A stretch of 64,000 nucleotides of DNA from Sphingobacteriales bacterium 44-15 (GTDB taxonomy: Bacteria > Bacteroidota > Bacteroidia > Chitinophagales > Chitinophagaceae). The stretch spans positions 45,739 through 109,738 of the forward strand of contig MKWG01000017.1 of assembly GCA_001899685.1 (NCBI GenBank). Reading direction: 5' to 3'. The translations under genes and the position numbers were made by a program. Positions 8,374 to 16,826 of this stretch are shown here, piece after piece. Each line of letters opens with the position of its first letter. Position 1 is the stretch's first letter. The notes under the pieces were generated by a model, which was not told the origin of the DNA, made no database searches, and worked only from the letters and a program-made list of their open reading frames with translations.

Positions 8374-9561
8374 TTGGACCAGCACCAGCATATAGCAATA
8401 CTGTTTAAAAAATACCTTAATAATGAATGCACGCCGGAAGAAACCGCAGCGCTGATGGCATTTATGCGTTCTTCCAAAAACAGGGAGCTTGTTCAATCCC
8501 TGTTGGACGATCATCTGCAGGATGGTGAGGACAAAGGTTGGATGTACCGGGCGCAAACTGACCGTATATTTCAAAGACTAAATCTCAATCAAGATGTGGA
8601 AGAGGCTGAAGTTAGATCCCGTACCATAAGATTTACATTCTTGAAGACAGCAGCCGCAATATTAATACTGGCTTCTGCCTGGGCTGTATTTATCGTCAGT
8701 TCCCCTACGAAAAAGGAGGTAACAGCAGCAAGAACGGCTGAGGATGTTCTACCGGGGGGCAATAAAGCTGTATTAGTGCTGTCGGATGGCCAGCAGGTGA
8801 AGCTGGACAGCCTGCAAACCGGTAACCCCGGCGACGATGAAAGTGCGGTTATCAAAAAATCTGCGGATGGGCATATTGTGTATTTTGCTGCTGATAATAA
8901 CAAACTGAAGGGTTTTAATACTGTCAGAACACCCAGGGGCGGGCAATACGAAGTGGCTTTACCTGACGGATCCAGGGTATGGCTCAATGCAGCTTCTTCC
9001 ATCACTTACCCGGCAGCATTTAATGCCGGGGAGCGCAGGGTAATGCTTACCGGTGAAGCCTATTTTGAGATCGCTTCCCTGTGGCGGAATAATAAAAAAG
9101 TTCCTTTTGTAGTAGAAACGGACAGGCAAAAAATTGAAGTGCTGGGCACCCGCTTCAATGTGAATGCCTATGATGATGAGACCGGCATTAAAACTACGCT
9201 GATAGAGGGCAAGGTAAAAGTGACTACCGAAAATGAGACTGTTATTCTAAAGCCCAACCAGCAATTTAATCTTGACGCTGAAGGGATCTCCACGAAAAAA
9301 GTGGATGTAGAGCCGGCAATAGACTGGAAAAACGGCGATTTCCTTTTTGCCGACGAAGACTTAAAAAGTGTTATGCGGAAAATAGCGCGGTGGTACAATG
9401 TGGAAGTAATATATGATAGTGAAATACCGGAAGAAAGTTTAAGCGGGCAGATCTCCCGCAGCAGGAATCTTTCCGAAGTATTGAGAATGCTTGAGTTATC
9501 GGGAGATACAAAATTCCGGATAGAGGATGGCGCAGTGCATATTTTCCGCCCCAAAAAATAA
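8374..9561 (+). CDS. FecR-family anti-sigma factor
   Basis: A 395-residue single-pass inner-membrane regulator. The N-terminal cytoplasmic part (YLNNECTPEETAALMAFM) is the sigma-binding region, followed by one transmembrane helix (FLKTAAAILILASAWAVFIV, about residues 89-108). The periplasmic FecR domain then shows TPRGGQYEVALPDGSRVWLNAASSITYP and GEAYFEI, and the C-terminal DUF4974 segment has FLFADEDLKSVMRKIARWYNVEV. TTG at 8374 is the only start that keeps the whole N-terminal domain. It would receive the signal from the STN domain of the downstream SusC protein and control the sigma factor at 7015, although a toxin-antitoxin pair now separates the two genes. Confidence 0.9.
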   Translation: MDQHQHIAILFKKYLNNECTPEETAALMAFMRSSKNRELVQSLLDDHLQDGEDKGWMYRAQTDRIFQRLNLNQDVEEAEVRSRTIRFTFLKTAAAILILASAWAVFIVSSPTKKEVTAARTAEDVLPGGNKAVLVLSDGQQVKLDSLQTGNPGDDESAVIKKSADGHIVYFAADNNKLKGFNTVRTPRGGQYEVALPDGSRVWLNAASSITYPAAFNAGERRVMLTGEAYFEIASLWRNNKKVPFVVETDRQKIEVLGTRFNVNAYDDETGIKTTLIEGKVKVTTENETVILKPNQQFNLDAEGISTKKVDVEPAIDWKNGDFLFADEDLKSVMRKIARWYNVEVIYDSEIPEESLSGQISRSRNLSEVLRMLELSGDTKFRIEDGAVHIFRPKK

Positions 9562-9641
9562 TGATCAAGATTTTAATGAACCAAAACAAAAAATGCAATG
9601 AAAAAATATAGCCCCACCTGATGTAAACATTCGAAAGGGCA

Positions 9642-9689
9642 CTCAAAAAAATACCGGAAATGCCTGGCAGCACTCCCGGTTGAGTTTTT
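9642..9689 (+). terminator. Possible terminator after fecR
   Basis: CTCA (9642) pairs with TGAG (9681), and ACCGG (9653) with CCGGT (9676), around an asymmetric bulge; five Ts follow at 9685-9689. It could partly separate fecR from the SusC gene, but the stem is irregular. Confidence 0.35.
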
Positions 9690-9828
9690 GGGGTTGTCAT
9701 AATTCGATTATTGCTGCAATCCAATTAATCATTCACCCAAACTGTACAAAAGTATGCAATTTGATACTTTAAGAGGCAATTCATTTGCCTGCTATACAAA
9801 AGAAGCGCATCGTCTTCTTTCGGACCGG

Positions 9829-12800
9829 ATGCGCTGCTTTTTAAGGGCATTGCCTGTTTCAAAACTAATAATGCAAATGAAGCTTATTTCCTTTTTCCTC
9901 ATAGCGATCTGCATTCAGGCAAGCGCCTCTGTTTCAGCGCAAAAGATCACGTTGGCCGAAAATAAAGCTTCCCTTCAAAAGGTGCTCCGTGAAATAAGAA
10001 GGCAATCTGATTTTGATTTTATCGTCAATGCAAGAAATTTTAAAGACACCCGGCCTTTAACCATCACGGTGAAAGATATGCCGCTGGAGGATGTGCTCCC
10101 GCTGATATTTACCAACCAGCCGGTAGAGTATGTGCTGGATAATAAAACCATAATCATCAGGGATCGTATCACCAATACCGGTTCCGGGGCGATGGCGGTG
10201 AGTAATGAGCTCAAAGTATCGGGAACGATAATGAATGACAAAGGCGAACCTTTATCGGGCGTTAGCGTTGTGGAAAAAGGCACACAGAACGGGGTAGTGA
10301 CCAATGAGAACGGACGGTTCTCTATTACGGTCAAAGATGCCTCTGCTGTTCTCCAGATTACTTATGTGGGGTATAAGAGCCGGGAAGTAAAGGCGTCCGT
10401 TTCCGATGTCAGCATTGTGCTTGAATCGGAAAACAGCAGTTTATCGGATATAGTGGTAGTAGGGTATGGGGTTCAAAAAAAATCTGATCTCACCGGTGCC
10501 GTAAGTTCTGTGAAAGGCTCCGACCTGACGAAGCTGCCCACACAACGGGCAGACCAGGCCCTGCAGGGGCGTGCTGCCGGCGTAATGGTGCAAAATACTG
10601 ACGGAGCGCCGGGAGGTAATGCGATCATCCGCATACGTGGCGGAAACTCTATTACCGGCGGCAACAATGCCCTGGTGGTGGTGGATGGTATCCAGGGCGT
10701 GAATATCAGTACCATTAACCCGAATGATATCGAATCGCTGGAAGTATTGAAAGATGCTTCTGCAACGGCTATCTATGGGGCACGCGGCGCCAACGGGGTG
10801 ATCCTTATTACTACCAAAAGAGGCAATGCCGGCAAACCGGTTTTTAATTATGGATTAAGCCTCGGCGCCCAACAACTGAATCATAAGCTGGATTTACTGA
10901 GCGCAGGCGATTATGCAAGAAAAGCCAATGCCTGGGCGGCTACTCAAAACGGAACGCCCAGTGCGCCGATAGATCCGGTAATACCTTTTACCAGTGATCA
11001 GATCGCTGCACTGGATGCGAGTGGAGGCACCGACTGGCAGGATGTGATATACAGGAATGGCGCTGTGCACAATCAGCAGCTTTCTATAAGCGGCGGCAGC
11101 GAATCGGTACGCTATTTTGTATCGGGAGGATATATGAACCAGCAGGGTATAGTAGTGAATACAAAATATGTGCGTTATAATCTCAGGAGCAATCTTGATC
11201 TTAAATTGAACAGATGGCTCACGGCAGGGATCAATCTGAATGTCATAAAAGACAAAGGCAATGTGCCTCCTGTGGGAGAGGGTACCCGTTACGGTGACAT
11301 ATTGGGGCAGGTGATCAATACCGTGGCAAGGTTTGACCCCGCTACACCTGTGTATGACGCAAATGGCAATTATAATTTTAAGGCATTAAAAGGAGGTCCC
11401 GACGGCACTAAGATATATGCGGATAACGATGTATGGAATCCCCTGGCCACTGCGAAGGAAACAAAGACAGACAAAAATAATATTACCAATGAGATCAGCA
11501 CATTCCTTGAGTTCAGGCTGCTGAAAGGATTGTCTTTAAGGGTTACGGGCGCCGCTACTATTAACAGCAACGACGAACAACATTATTACAGCACAAAAAC
11601 CCAGCCCGGCCGGGGTGTAAGCGGGTTGGGCGACCTGACCACCAATAAATACGAATACTATCAAAACTCCAATATCCTTACCTACAATACCACGTTTAAT
11701 GAGAAGCATGCGCTGACCATAACCGGTGTTGCCGAGCAGCAATTGATCCAGTCCAAAGGTTCTTATATCAATGCCCAGGGCTTTTTCAGTGATGAAACAG
11801 GTATTAATGATCTGGGAGGTGCGTCGCAGATCAATGAACGTTCCAGCTCCGTATCCAAACAGACCTTAAACTCCTTCCTGGGCAGGGTAAATTATGTATT
11901 TGATGAAAAATACCTGGTTACGGCGAGTTACAGGGCGGATGGGTCTTCTGTTTTCGGGGCTAATAATAAATGGGGATATTTCCCTTCTGCTGCAGTAGCA
12001 TGGAGAGTATCGGAAGAAAATTTCATAAAAGATATTAAAGCGATTTCCAACCTGAAGCTGCGCGCCAGTTGGGGGAGGACCGGCAACCAGGCCATCCAGC
12101 CTTACCAGACGCTTGCTACCGTTGCATCGGGATTTAACTATCCGTATGATGGGAACAGTACCACCAATATTGGCTTTGCGCTTGGCAGGGCAGCCAACCC
12201 CGATCTGAAATGGGAAACCACCGAGCAGACCAACCTGGGTATAGATCTCGGGTTGTTTAACGACAGATTGTTTGCCACAGTTGATGTATACAAAAAGACA
12301 ACAACAGATCTGTTGCTCAACAAGCAGGTAGAAGCCTATACCGGGTTTTCCACTATACTCTCCAATGTGGGATCAATACAAAACAGGGGCCTTGAAATTG
12401 CGATAGGAGGGAAACCTCTTGCCGGAAGGGATCTGAGATGGACCACTTCGGCCAATATTTCGTTTAACCGCAGCAAAGTGCTTGCCCTGCTGGATAATAA
12501 ACCACTGGCGATCCGCACCAATACCGGTGGCGGCTACCAGATTTATGCAAGCGGCTTTTCCTTGAAATACCTGCAGATAGGTCAGCCGGTAGACCAGATG
12601 CGCGGTTATGTAAACCTCGGAACATGGAGCGAAGCGGAGAAAGATGCAGCTAAAGCCATGGGACAGGCTCCGGGAGATCCCAAATGGAAGGATGTGAATA
12701 AAGACGGTAAGATCACATTGGACGCTGACGGACAGGAGGTGATCGGAAACGCCACGCCTAAGTTTATTTACGGATGGAATAACAATATCTCCTACAAAAA

Positions 12801-13293
12801 TTTTGATCTCACTTTTCTCATACAGGGAAGCTATGGCAATGATATTTTCAATGCAGTGCGCATCAAAACCGAAAACCCGGCCAATGGGCTTAGCGTTAAT
12901 TTAAACAACCGGTGGACAACCGACAATCAGCATACGAATGTACCTGTATTTTTAAGTTCAAGGGAAAGAGTGCTCCTGGACCTTGGCTCTAATAAAACAA
13001 CGGGTATGGGAGCTGATCAACGCTCCAGCAGATGGGTGGAAGACGGCTCTTACCTGCGTATGAAGAACATAACGCTTACGTATACCCTGCCGGAGTCCCT
13101 GCTGAACAGTATGCGTGTAAACAGGCTTTCGGTATATGTTACTGCTACTAACTTATTTACAATCACAAAGTATACCGGTTACGATCCTGAAGTGAGCTCC
13201 TTCAATGCAGGAGGCGCAGGCGGGCTGGGTATTGACCTCAGCAACTACCCGACTGCCAAAGCTTTTATGTTCGGTATTAATCTAACTTTTTAA
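9829..13293 (+). CDS. SusC-like TonB-dependent receptor with STN domain
   Basis: A large outer-membrane transporter of about 1150 residues. After a signal peptide (MKLISFFLIAICIQ...SVSA) comes an STN domain (KITLAENKASLQKVLREI to NKTIIIRD), the module that signals to FecR/sigma pairs. A carboxypeptidase-like repeat (VSGTIMNDKGEPLSGVSVVEKG) follows, then a TonB-box-like VVVGYG, the plug (RIRGGNSITGGNNALVVVDG; SLEVLKDASATAIYGARGANGVILITTK) and a 22-strand barrel ending in aromatic FMFGINLTF. It imports a substrate delivered by the SusD protein encoded next. The start is uncertain: ATG at 9754 adds 25 residues, while 9829 leaves a short N-region as in relatives. The substrate cannot be read from sequence. 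Confidence 0.9.
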   Translation: MRCFLRALPVSKLIMQMKLISFFLIAICIQASASVSAQKITLAENKASLQKVLREIRRQSDFDFIVNARNFKDTRPLTITVKDMPLEDVLPLIFTNQPVEYVLDNKTIIIRDRITNTGSGAMAVSNELKVSGTIMNDKGEPLSGVSVVEKGTQNGVVTNENGRFSITVKDASAVLQITYVGYKSREVKASVSDVSIVLESENSSLSDIVVVGYGVQKKSDLTGAVSSVKGSDLTKLPTQRADQALQGRAAGVMVQNTDGAPGGNAIIRIRGGNSITGGNNALVVVDGIQGVNISTINPNDIESLEVLKDASATAIYGARGANGVILITTKRGNAGKPVFNYGLSLGAQQLNHKLDLLSAGDYARKANAWAATQNGTPSAPIDPVIPFTSDQIAALDASGGTDWQDVIYRNGAVHNQQLSISGGSESVRYFVSGGYMNQQGIVVNTKYVRYNLRSNLDLKLNRWLTAGINLNVIKDKGNVPPVGEGTRYGDILGQVINTVARFDPATPVYDANGNYNFKALKGGPDGTKIYADNDVWNPLATAKETKTDKNNITNEISTFLEFRLLKGLSLRVTGAATINSNDEQHYYSTKTQPGRGVSGLGDLTTNKYEYYQNSNILTYNTTFNEKHALTITGVAEQQLIQSKGSYINAQGFFSDETGINDLGGASQINERSSSVSKQTLNSFLGRVNYVFDEKYLVTASYRADGSSVFGANNKWGYFPSAAVAWRVSEENFIKDIKAISNLKLRASWGRTGNQAIQPYQTLATVASGFNYPYDGNSTTNIGFALGRAANPDLKWETTEQTNLGIDLGLFNDRLFATVDVYKKTTTDLLLNKQVEAYTGFSTILSNVGSIQNRGLEIAIGGKPLAGRDLRWTTSANISFNRSKVLALLDNKPLAIRTNTGGGYQIYASGFSLKYLQIGQPVDQMRGYVNLGTWSEAEKDAAKAMGQAPGDPKWKDVNKDGKITLDADGQEVIGNATPKFIYGWNNNISYKNFDLTFLIQGSYGNDIFNAVRIKTENPANGLSVNLNNRWTTDNQHTNVPVFLSSRERVLLDLGSNKTTGMGADQRSSRWVEDGSYLRMKNITLTYTLPESLLNSMRVNRLSVYVTATNLFTITKYTGYDPEVSSFNAGGAGGLGIDLSNYPTAKAFMFGINLTF

Positions 13294-13304
13294 AAAGCAG
13301 CACA

Positions 13305-14759
13305 ATGAAAAAGAATACTATATATTCCTTTAAAAGCATCATTGCATTGCTTTTAATCGTTGCGGGGTTTTCCTGCCAGAAGCTGGATGAAAAGCCTGAG
13401 GGCATTTCTACCCCTGATAATTTTTATGCCTCAGTCAGCCAATGCGAAGCCGCTTATGCCGGTTCCATGAATGCTTTATGGGTTACATGGGGCGGCTATC
13501 AGGGTACGCCTGCTTTTCCCGACGGGCAATATGAAGGCGCCAGCCTTGATTTTGGGATCACCTCCTTCAATGAGCTCTGGACATGGCATTATAAAGCCAT
13601 AGCCAATATCAATGCGGTTTTAAAAGCTGTAAAAGCAGGTAGCCTAGAGGGTAATTCCCAGGAGGCTATTGATAATGTGGTGGCACAGGGAAGGTTCCTG
13701 AGGGCGTTCAATTATTTTACACTTGTCCGGTTGTATGGCAAGATACCGTATATCACCGAAGATACTCCTGACCCCGTATCTACACCCCTGACTGCCGATG
13801 CGCGTCTTGAGATTGCTGCAGTATATGACCTGATAGAAGCTGATCTTACGTTTGCTGTTGATCACCTGGGAGACTATGATGCATCCGTGCCGGGAAAGCC
13901 CAACAAATGGGTGGCAAAAGGGTTTCTCGCCAAAGTGTATCTGACCAGGGCTACCGCTCCTTTGAGTCAAACGGATAATTATGCAAAAGCGCGTGACCTG
14001 GCAGATGATATTATCAACAACAGCCCCTACATGTTGCTTCCCAAATTTGAGGATGTATTCAAAACCTCCAACAACCGGAACATGGAGATATTGTTCGCTT
14101 TTCACGAAACATCAGATGCTCCCTATATGCCAGGCAATGTATGGGCGCCTTCTGAAATGGATGGCTGGAGCAGCGGACCGGTAAAAATATACTGGGCTAC
14201 CAATATCTATCCCGAGCAGCCGCGCAAACACAGTTACCTGCTACTGGATTTTACCTCTGATATCTACGATCCTTCTGCGCCCATCATCAACTGGTCGCAG
14301 TCAGCCGATGGGGTGCCTTATATCGGCAAATACAATATGCCTAACCTTACATACGATCAGCAGGTAGGCGGCGGCGATGCAGGTATAGAAATGAAATTGC
14401 TGCGTTTTGCCGATATCTTACTGATATATGCTGAAGCGGCTAATATGGCCAACGGCGGACCTACACAGTCTGCTGTTGACAGGCTTAATATGATCATTGA
14501 CAGGGCTAATGAAGGTACCGGTACGGAAGCGCGGGCAAGCATGGCTATGACCAAAGAAGCGTTTGACCAGAAGGTGATTGATGAAAGGAGCTTTGAGCTT
14601 TGTTTTGAAAATGACCGCTATTTTGATGTATTGAGAAAAAAGATCTTAAAGGATGTAAACCTGCCGGATAATGCTGAAGGATATGACGACAATGATTATT
14701 TACTTCCTATACCGGCTTTGGATGCAAAAGCCATTGGGCAGAACCCGGGTTACGAATAA
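13305..14759 (+). CDS. SusD/RagB-like surface substrate-binding lipoprotein
   Basis: A 484-residue lipoprotein (lipobox GFSC, then QKLDEKPEG) that caps the SusC channel. It has the family's helical TPR-like scaffold: FNELWTWHYKAIANINAVLKAV, QGRFLRAFNYFTLVRLYGKIPYI and KFLAKVYLTRA-type segments. The closing region has RFADILLIYAEAAN, DERSFELCFENDRYFDVLRKK and the terminal LLPIPALDAKAIGQNPGY, which is characteristic of SusD proteins. It starts 11 bp after the SusC stop and is certainly co-transcribed. A good intrinsic terminator follows and closes the operon. Confidence 0.92.
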   Translation: MKKNTIYSFKSIIALLLIVAGFSCQKLDEKPEGISTPDNFYASVSQCEAAYAGSMNALWVTWGGYQGTPAFPDGQYEGASLDFGITSFNELWTWHYKAIANINAVLKAVKAGSLEGNSQEAIDNVVAQGRFLRAFNYFTLVRLYGKIPYITEDTPDPVSTPLTADARLEIAAVYDLIEADLTFAVDHLGDYDASVPGKPNKWVAKGFLAKVYLTRATAPLSQTDNYAKARDLADDIINNSPYMLLPKFEDVFKTSNNRNMEILFAFHETSDAPYMPGNVWAPSEMDGWSSGPVKIYWATNIYPEQPRKHSYLLLDFTSDIYDPSAPIINWSQSADGVPYIGKYNMPNLTYDQQVGGGDAGIEMKLLRFADILLIYAEAANMANGGPTQSAVDRLNMIIDRANEGTGTEARASMAMTKEAFDQKVIDERSFELCFENDRYFDVLRKKILKDVNLPDNAEGYDDNDYLLPIPALDAKAIGQNPGYE

Positions 14760-14776
14760 AACGGGGCATTAATACA

Positions 14777-14815
14777 GGAAAGGCAGGTCTTCCCGGGGAC
14801 CGCCTTTCCCTTTTG
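14777..14815 (+). terminator. Intrinsic terminator of the first SusC/SusD operon
   Basis: GGAAAGGC...GGTC (14777-14789) pairs with GGAC...GCCTTTCC (14797-14809), followed by a CTTTTG run. It lies 18 bp past the SusD stop. Confidence 0.8.
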
Positions 14816-14832
14816 TCGGAGCATGTGTTAGC

Positions 14833-14901
14833 GACGTGAGAGGAGAGATGTGAAATATCAGCCTCTCACCATTATTGACCATTCACCATTCACTTCCCAC
14901 T
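14833..14901. repeat. 7-bp repeat tract upstream of the orphan sigma gene
   Basis: Words in 7-bp phase: ACGTGAG, AGGAGAG, ATGTGAA, then reverse-type words CATTCAC, CATTCAC, TTCCCAC up to the base before the ATG at 14902. The two orientations are mutually complementary and could form a hairpin in the leader of the sigma mRNA. Confidence 0.6.
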
Positions 14902-15465
14902 ATGTCAACAGATACGGTTTTGTGGCTTAATTTCAGGAAGGGAGATAAGCAGGCTTTTGCCGCGTTATATCACAGGTATTGTAGTATAATGACCAATATA
15001 TGCCTGCGCATATCACCCGATAGTGCGATCATAAAAGACTGCATTCATGATCTTTTTGTGGAAATGTGGAAGAACAGGACCCGGCTGGCTTTACCCGTTT
15101 CCGTAAAAGCCTACCTTGTGCGTTCTGTTCAAAGGAAAATTATAAGACAACTGAAGCGGAGAAGACTGGATCTGTATGCCTTTCCTGCCGAAGCGCTGCA
15201 TGAGGTCGGTACGGTATCATGCGTGGAGAAAGCAATCATTGCCGAACAGTTGCGGCAGGAACAGCAGGAAAATATCAGGCGGGCTATCCGGGTATTGACA
15301 CGGCGGCAGCAGGAAGCTGTGTACCTGAAATTTTATGCTGATCTCAGCTATCCTGAAATAGCGGGGAAAATGTGTATCAGCACAGATGCTATCTACAACC
15401 TTATATCAAAGGCGATAGGAAATATGCAGGAAACATTTTCTAAAACGAATTTTCCAACATTATAA
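14902..15465 (+). CDS. ECF-type sigma factor without an adjacent anti-sigma gene
   Basis: A sigma factor of 187 residues from the ATG at 14902; an in-frame TTG at 14875 lies inside the repeat tract and is unlikely. Region 2 is FAALYHRYCSIMTNICLRI...IHDLFVEMWKNRTRL, and region 4 is RRQQEAVYLKFYADLSYPEIAGKMCISTDAIYNLISKA. Unlike the factor at 7015, no FecR or SusC gene follows; the next gene is an exported amidohydrolase. It could control the downstream set of exported enzymes (amidohydrolase, PQQ dehydrogenase) or answer to a distant anti-sigma factor; the sequence does not decide this. Confidence 0.87.
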   Translation: MSTDTVLWLNFRKGDKQAFAALYHRYCSIMTNICLRISPDSAIIKDCIHDLFVEMWKNRTRLALPVSVKAYLVRSVQRKIIRQLKRRRLDLYAFPAEALHEVGTVSCVEKAIIAEQLRQEQQENIRRAIRVLTRRQQEAVYLKFYADLSYPEIAGKMCISTDAIYNLISKAIGNMQETFSKTNFPTL

Positions 15466-15595
15466 GTAAAATGTCTATACTCGCACAAAATAATTTCACA
15501 CGGCGTGTACCGGGGAGTAGTGCCGGCAACGAATTTCCCGTTGCGTTCTTTGCTCCGTTGCTTTCTTTGCGTGAAATGCTTCCACAAAATCTTCC

Positions 15596-16690
15596 ATGCG
15601 TATGATACTGTTTAAGCAATCCATATTTCTCAGCCTGTCGCTGATGATCACCTCTGCTGTAGTTGCACAAAATCCGGAAAGTCTATTGCTGAAAAATTAC
15701 CGTCCTGTATCCATCTACAAAATACCTGTTACTGATATTAAGAAGGCAAAGTTCCCGGTGATAGATATGCATTCCCATCCTTACGCCGGGACAACAGCAG
15801 ATATAGAACGCTGGATAGCGATGATGGATCGATTCGGTATTGAGAAAACGATGATACTTTCTTACGCCACGGGAAAAAAATTCGATTCCATATATGCTGT
15901 ATATTCTAAGTACCCGGATCGTTTTGAAGTATGGTGCGGTTTTGACTATACCGGTATTAAGGAGCCCGGAGGTATGGAACATGCGCTAAAGGAATTGGAG
16001 CGATGCGCGAAAATGGGAGCAGGAGGAGTAGGAGAGTTAGGAGATAAAGGTCTTGGGGAATATTATTCCTACCCGGTGCCTTCCGGTATGCATGTGGATG
16101 ATCCAAAAATGAAGCCTTTGTTTGCAAAGTGCGGCGAATTGGGGCTTCCCGTAAATATTCATGTAGCAGAACCTATGTGGATGTACGAGCCTATGGATTC
16201 CACCAACGACGGGTTGATGAATGCATATCACTGGCGCGTGGACCAGACCAAAGAAAATTTCATAGGGCATGCTGCATTGATAAGAACGCTGGAGAATGTA
16301 GTACGTGATAATCCCAATACCACTTTTATCGCCTGTCACTATGCTAATTGCGATTATGATCTGAGCATTCTGGGAGATCTTTTTAAAAAGTATAAAAACC
16401 TCTATGCTGATATCTCCGCCCGTTATGCGGAAGTGGCGCCTATTCCGAGGTACATGAAAGCCTTCTTTGAACAATACAGCGACAGGCTGCTATACGGCAC
16501 TGACATGGGTTTTAACACGGAGATGTATAAAATGACCTTTCGTGTGCTGGAAACGCTGGATGAACATTTTTATAATATTGAAATTACAGGCTACCATTGG
16601 CCGATGAACGGATTTGGATTGAGCGATGCTACGTTAAAGCGGGTGTATAAGGAGAATGCGAGGAGGATACTGAAGAAAAGTGGTAAGTGA
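15596..16690 (+). CDS. Exported amidohydrolase-family metal-dependent hydrolase
   Basis: A 364-residue protein with a signal peptide (MRMILFKQSIFLSLSLMI...AVVA-Q), so probably periplasmic. It has the TIM-barrel amidohydrolase pattern: an HxH strand-1 motif (VIDMHSHPYAG), a strand-5 histidine (PVNIHVAEPMW), a strand-6 histidine (IACHYAN) and a strand-8 aspartate (LLYGTDMGFN). This layout fits the Amidohydro_2 (PF04909) branch, which includes decarboxylases and lactonases. The substrate is not predictable. The 3' end runs into a TAAGTGR heptamer repeat, so the last two codons and the stop (GGT AAG TGA) are part of the repeat. Confidence 0.82.
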   Translation: MRMILFKQSIFLSLSLMITSAVVAQNPESLLLKNYRPVSIYKIPVTDIKKAKFPVIDMHSHPYAGTTADIERWIAMMDRFGIEKTMILSYATGKKFDSIYAVYSKYPDRFEVWCGFDYTGIKEPGGMEHALKELERCAKMGAGGVGELGDKGLGEYYSYPVPSGMHVDDPKMKPLFAKCGELGLPVNIHVAEPMWMYEPMDSTNDGLMNAYHWRVDQTKENFIGHAALIRTLENVVRDNPNTTFIACHYANCDYDLSILGDLFKKYKNLYADISARYAEVAPIPRYMKAFFEQYSDRLLYGTDMGFNTEMYKMTFRVLETLDEHFYNIEITGYHWPMNGFGLSDATLKRVYKENARRILKKSGK

Positions 16691-16821
16691 TAAGTGATAA
16701 GTGGTAAGTGGTAGGATGTGCTTGTAGACGCAAGGCATGCCTTGCGCCTTCGAGAGGTAACCTGAAACCTGTAACCTGTAACCTGAAACCTGAAACCTGT
16801 AACCTGTAACCTGAAACCTGC
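16684..16821. repeat. Two tandem 7-bp arrays: TAAGTGR x4 and AACCTGW x9
   Basis: Four copies of TAAGTGR occupy 16684-16711, overlapping the amidohydrolase stop codon. Nine uninterrupted copies of AACCTG plus A, T or a final C occupy 16759-16821, five bases before the next ATG at 16827. Between them sits a small palindrome (GGCATGCC near 16735). This is the cleanest example of the heptamer family in the window, and the array is a likely length-variable locus. Confidence 0.9.
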
Positions 16822-16826
16822 AACTC

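Noticed and set aside
16759..16821. Regular tandem repeat considered as a CRISPR array
   Set aside because: The unit is 7 bp, directly adjoining, with no spacers and no cas genes.
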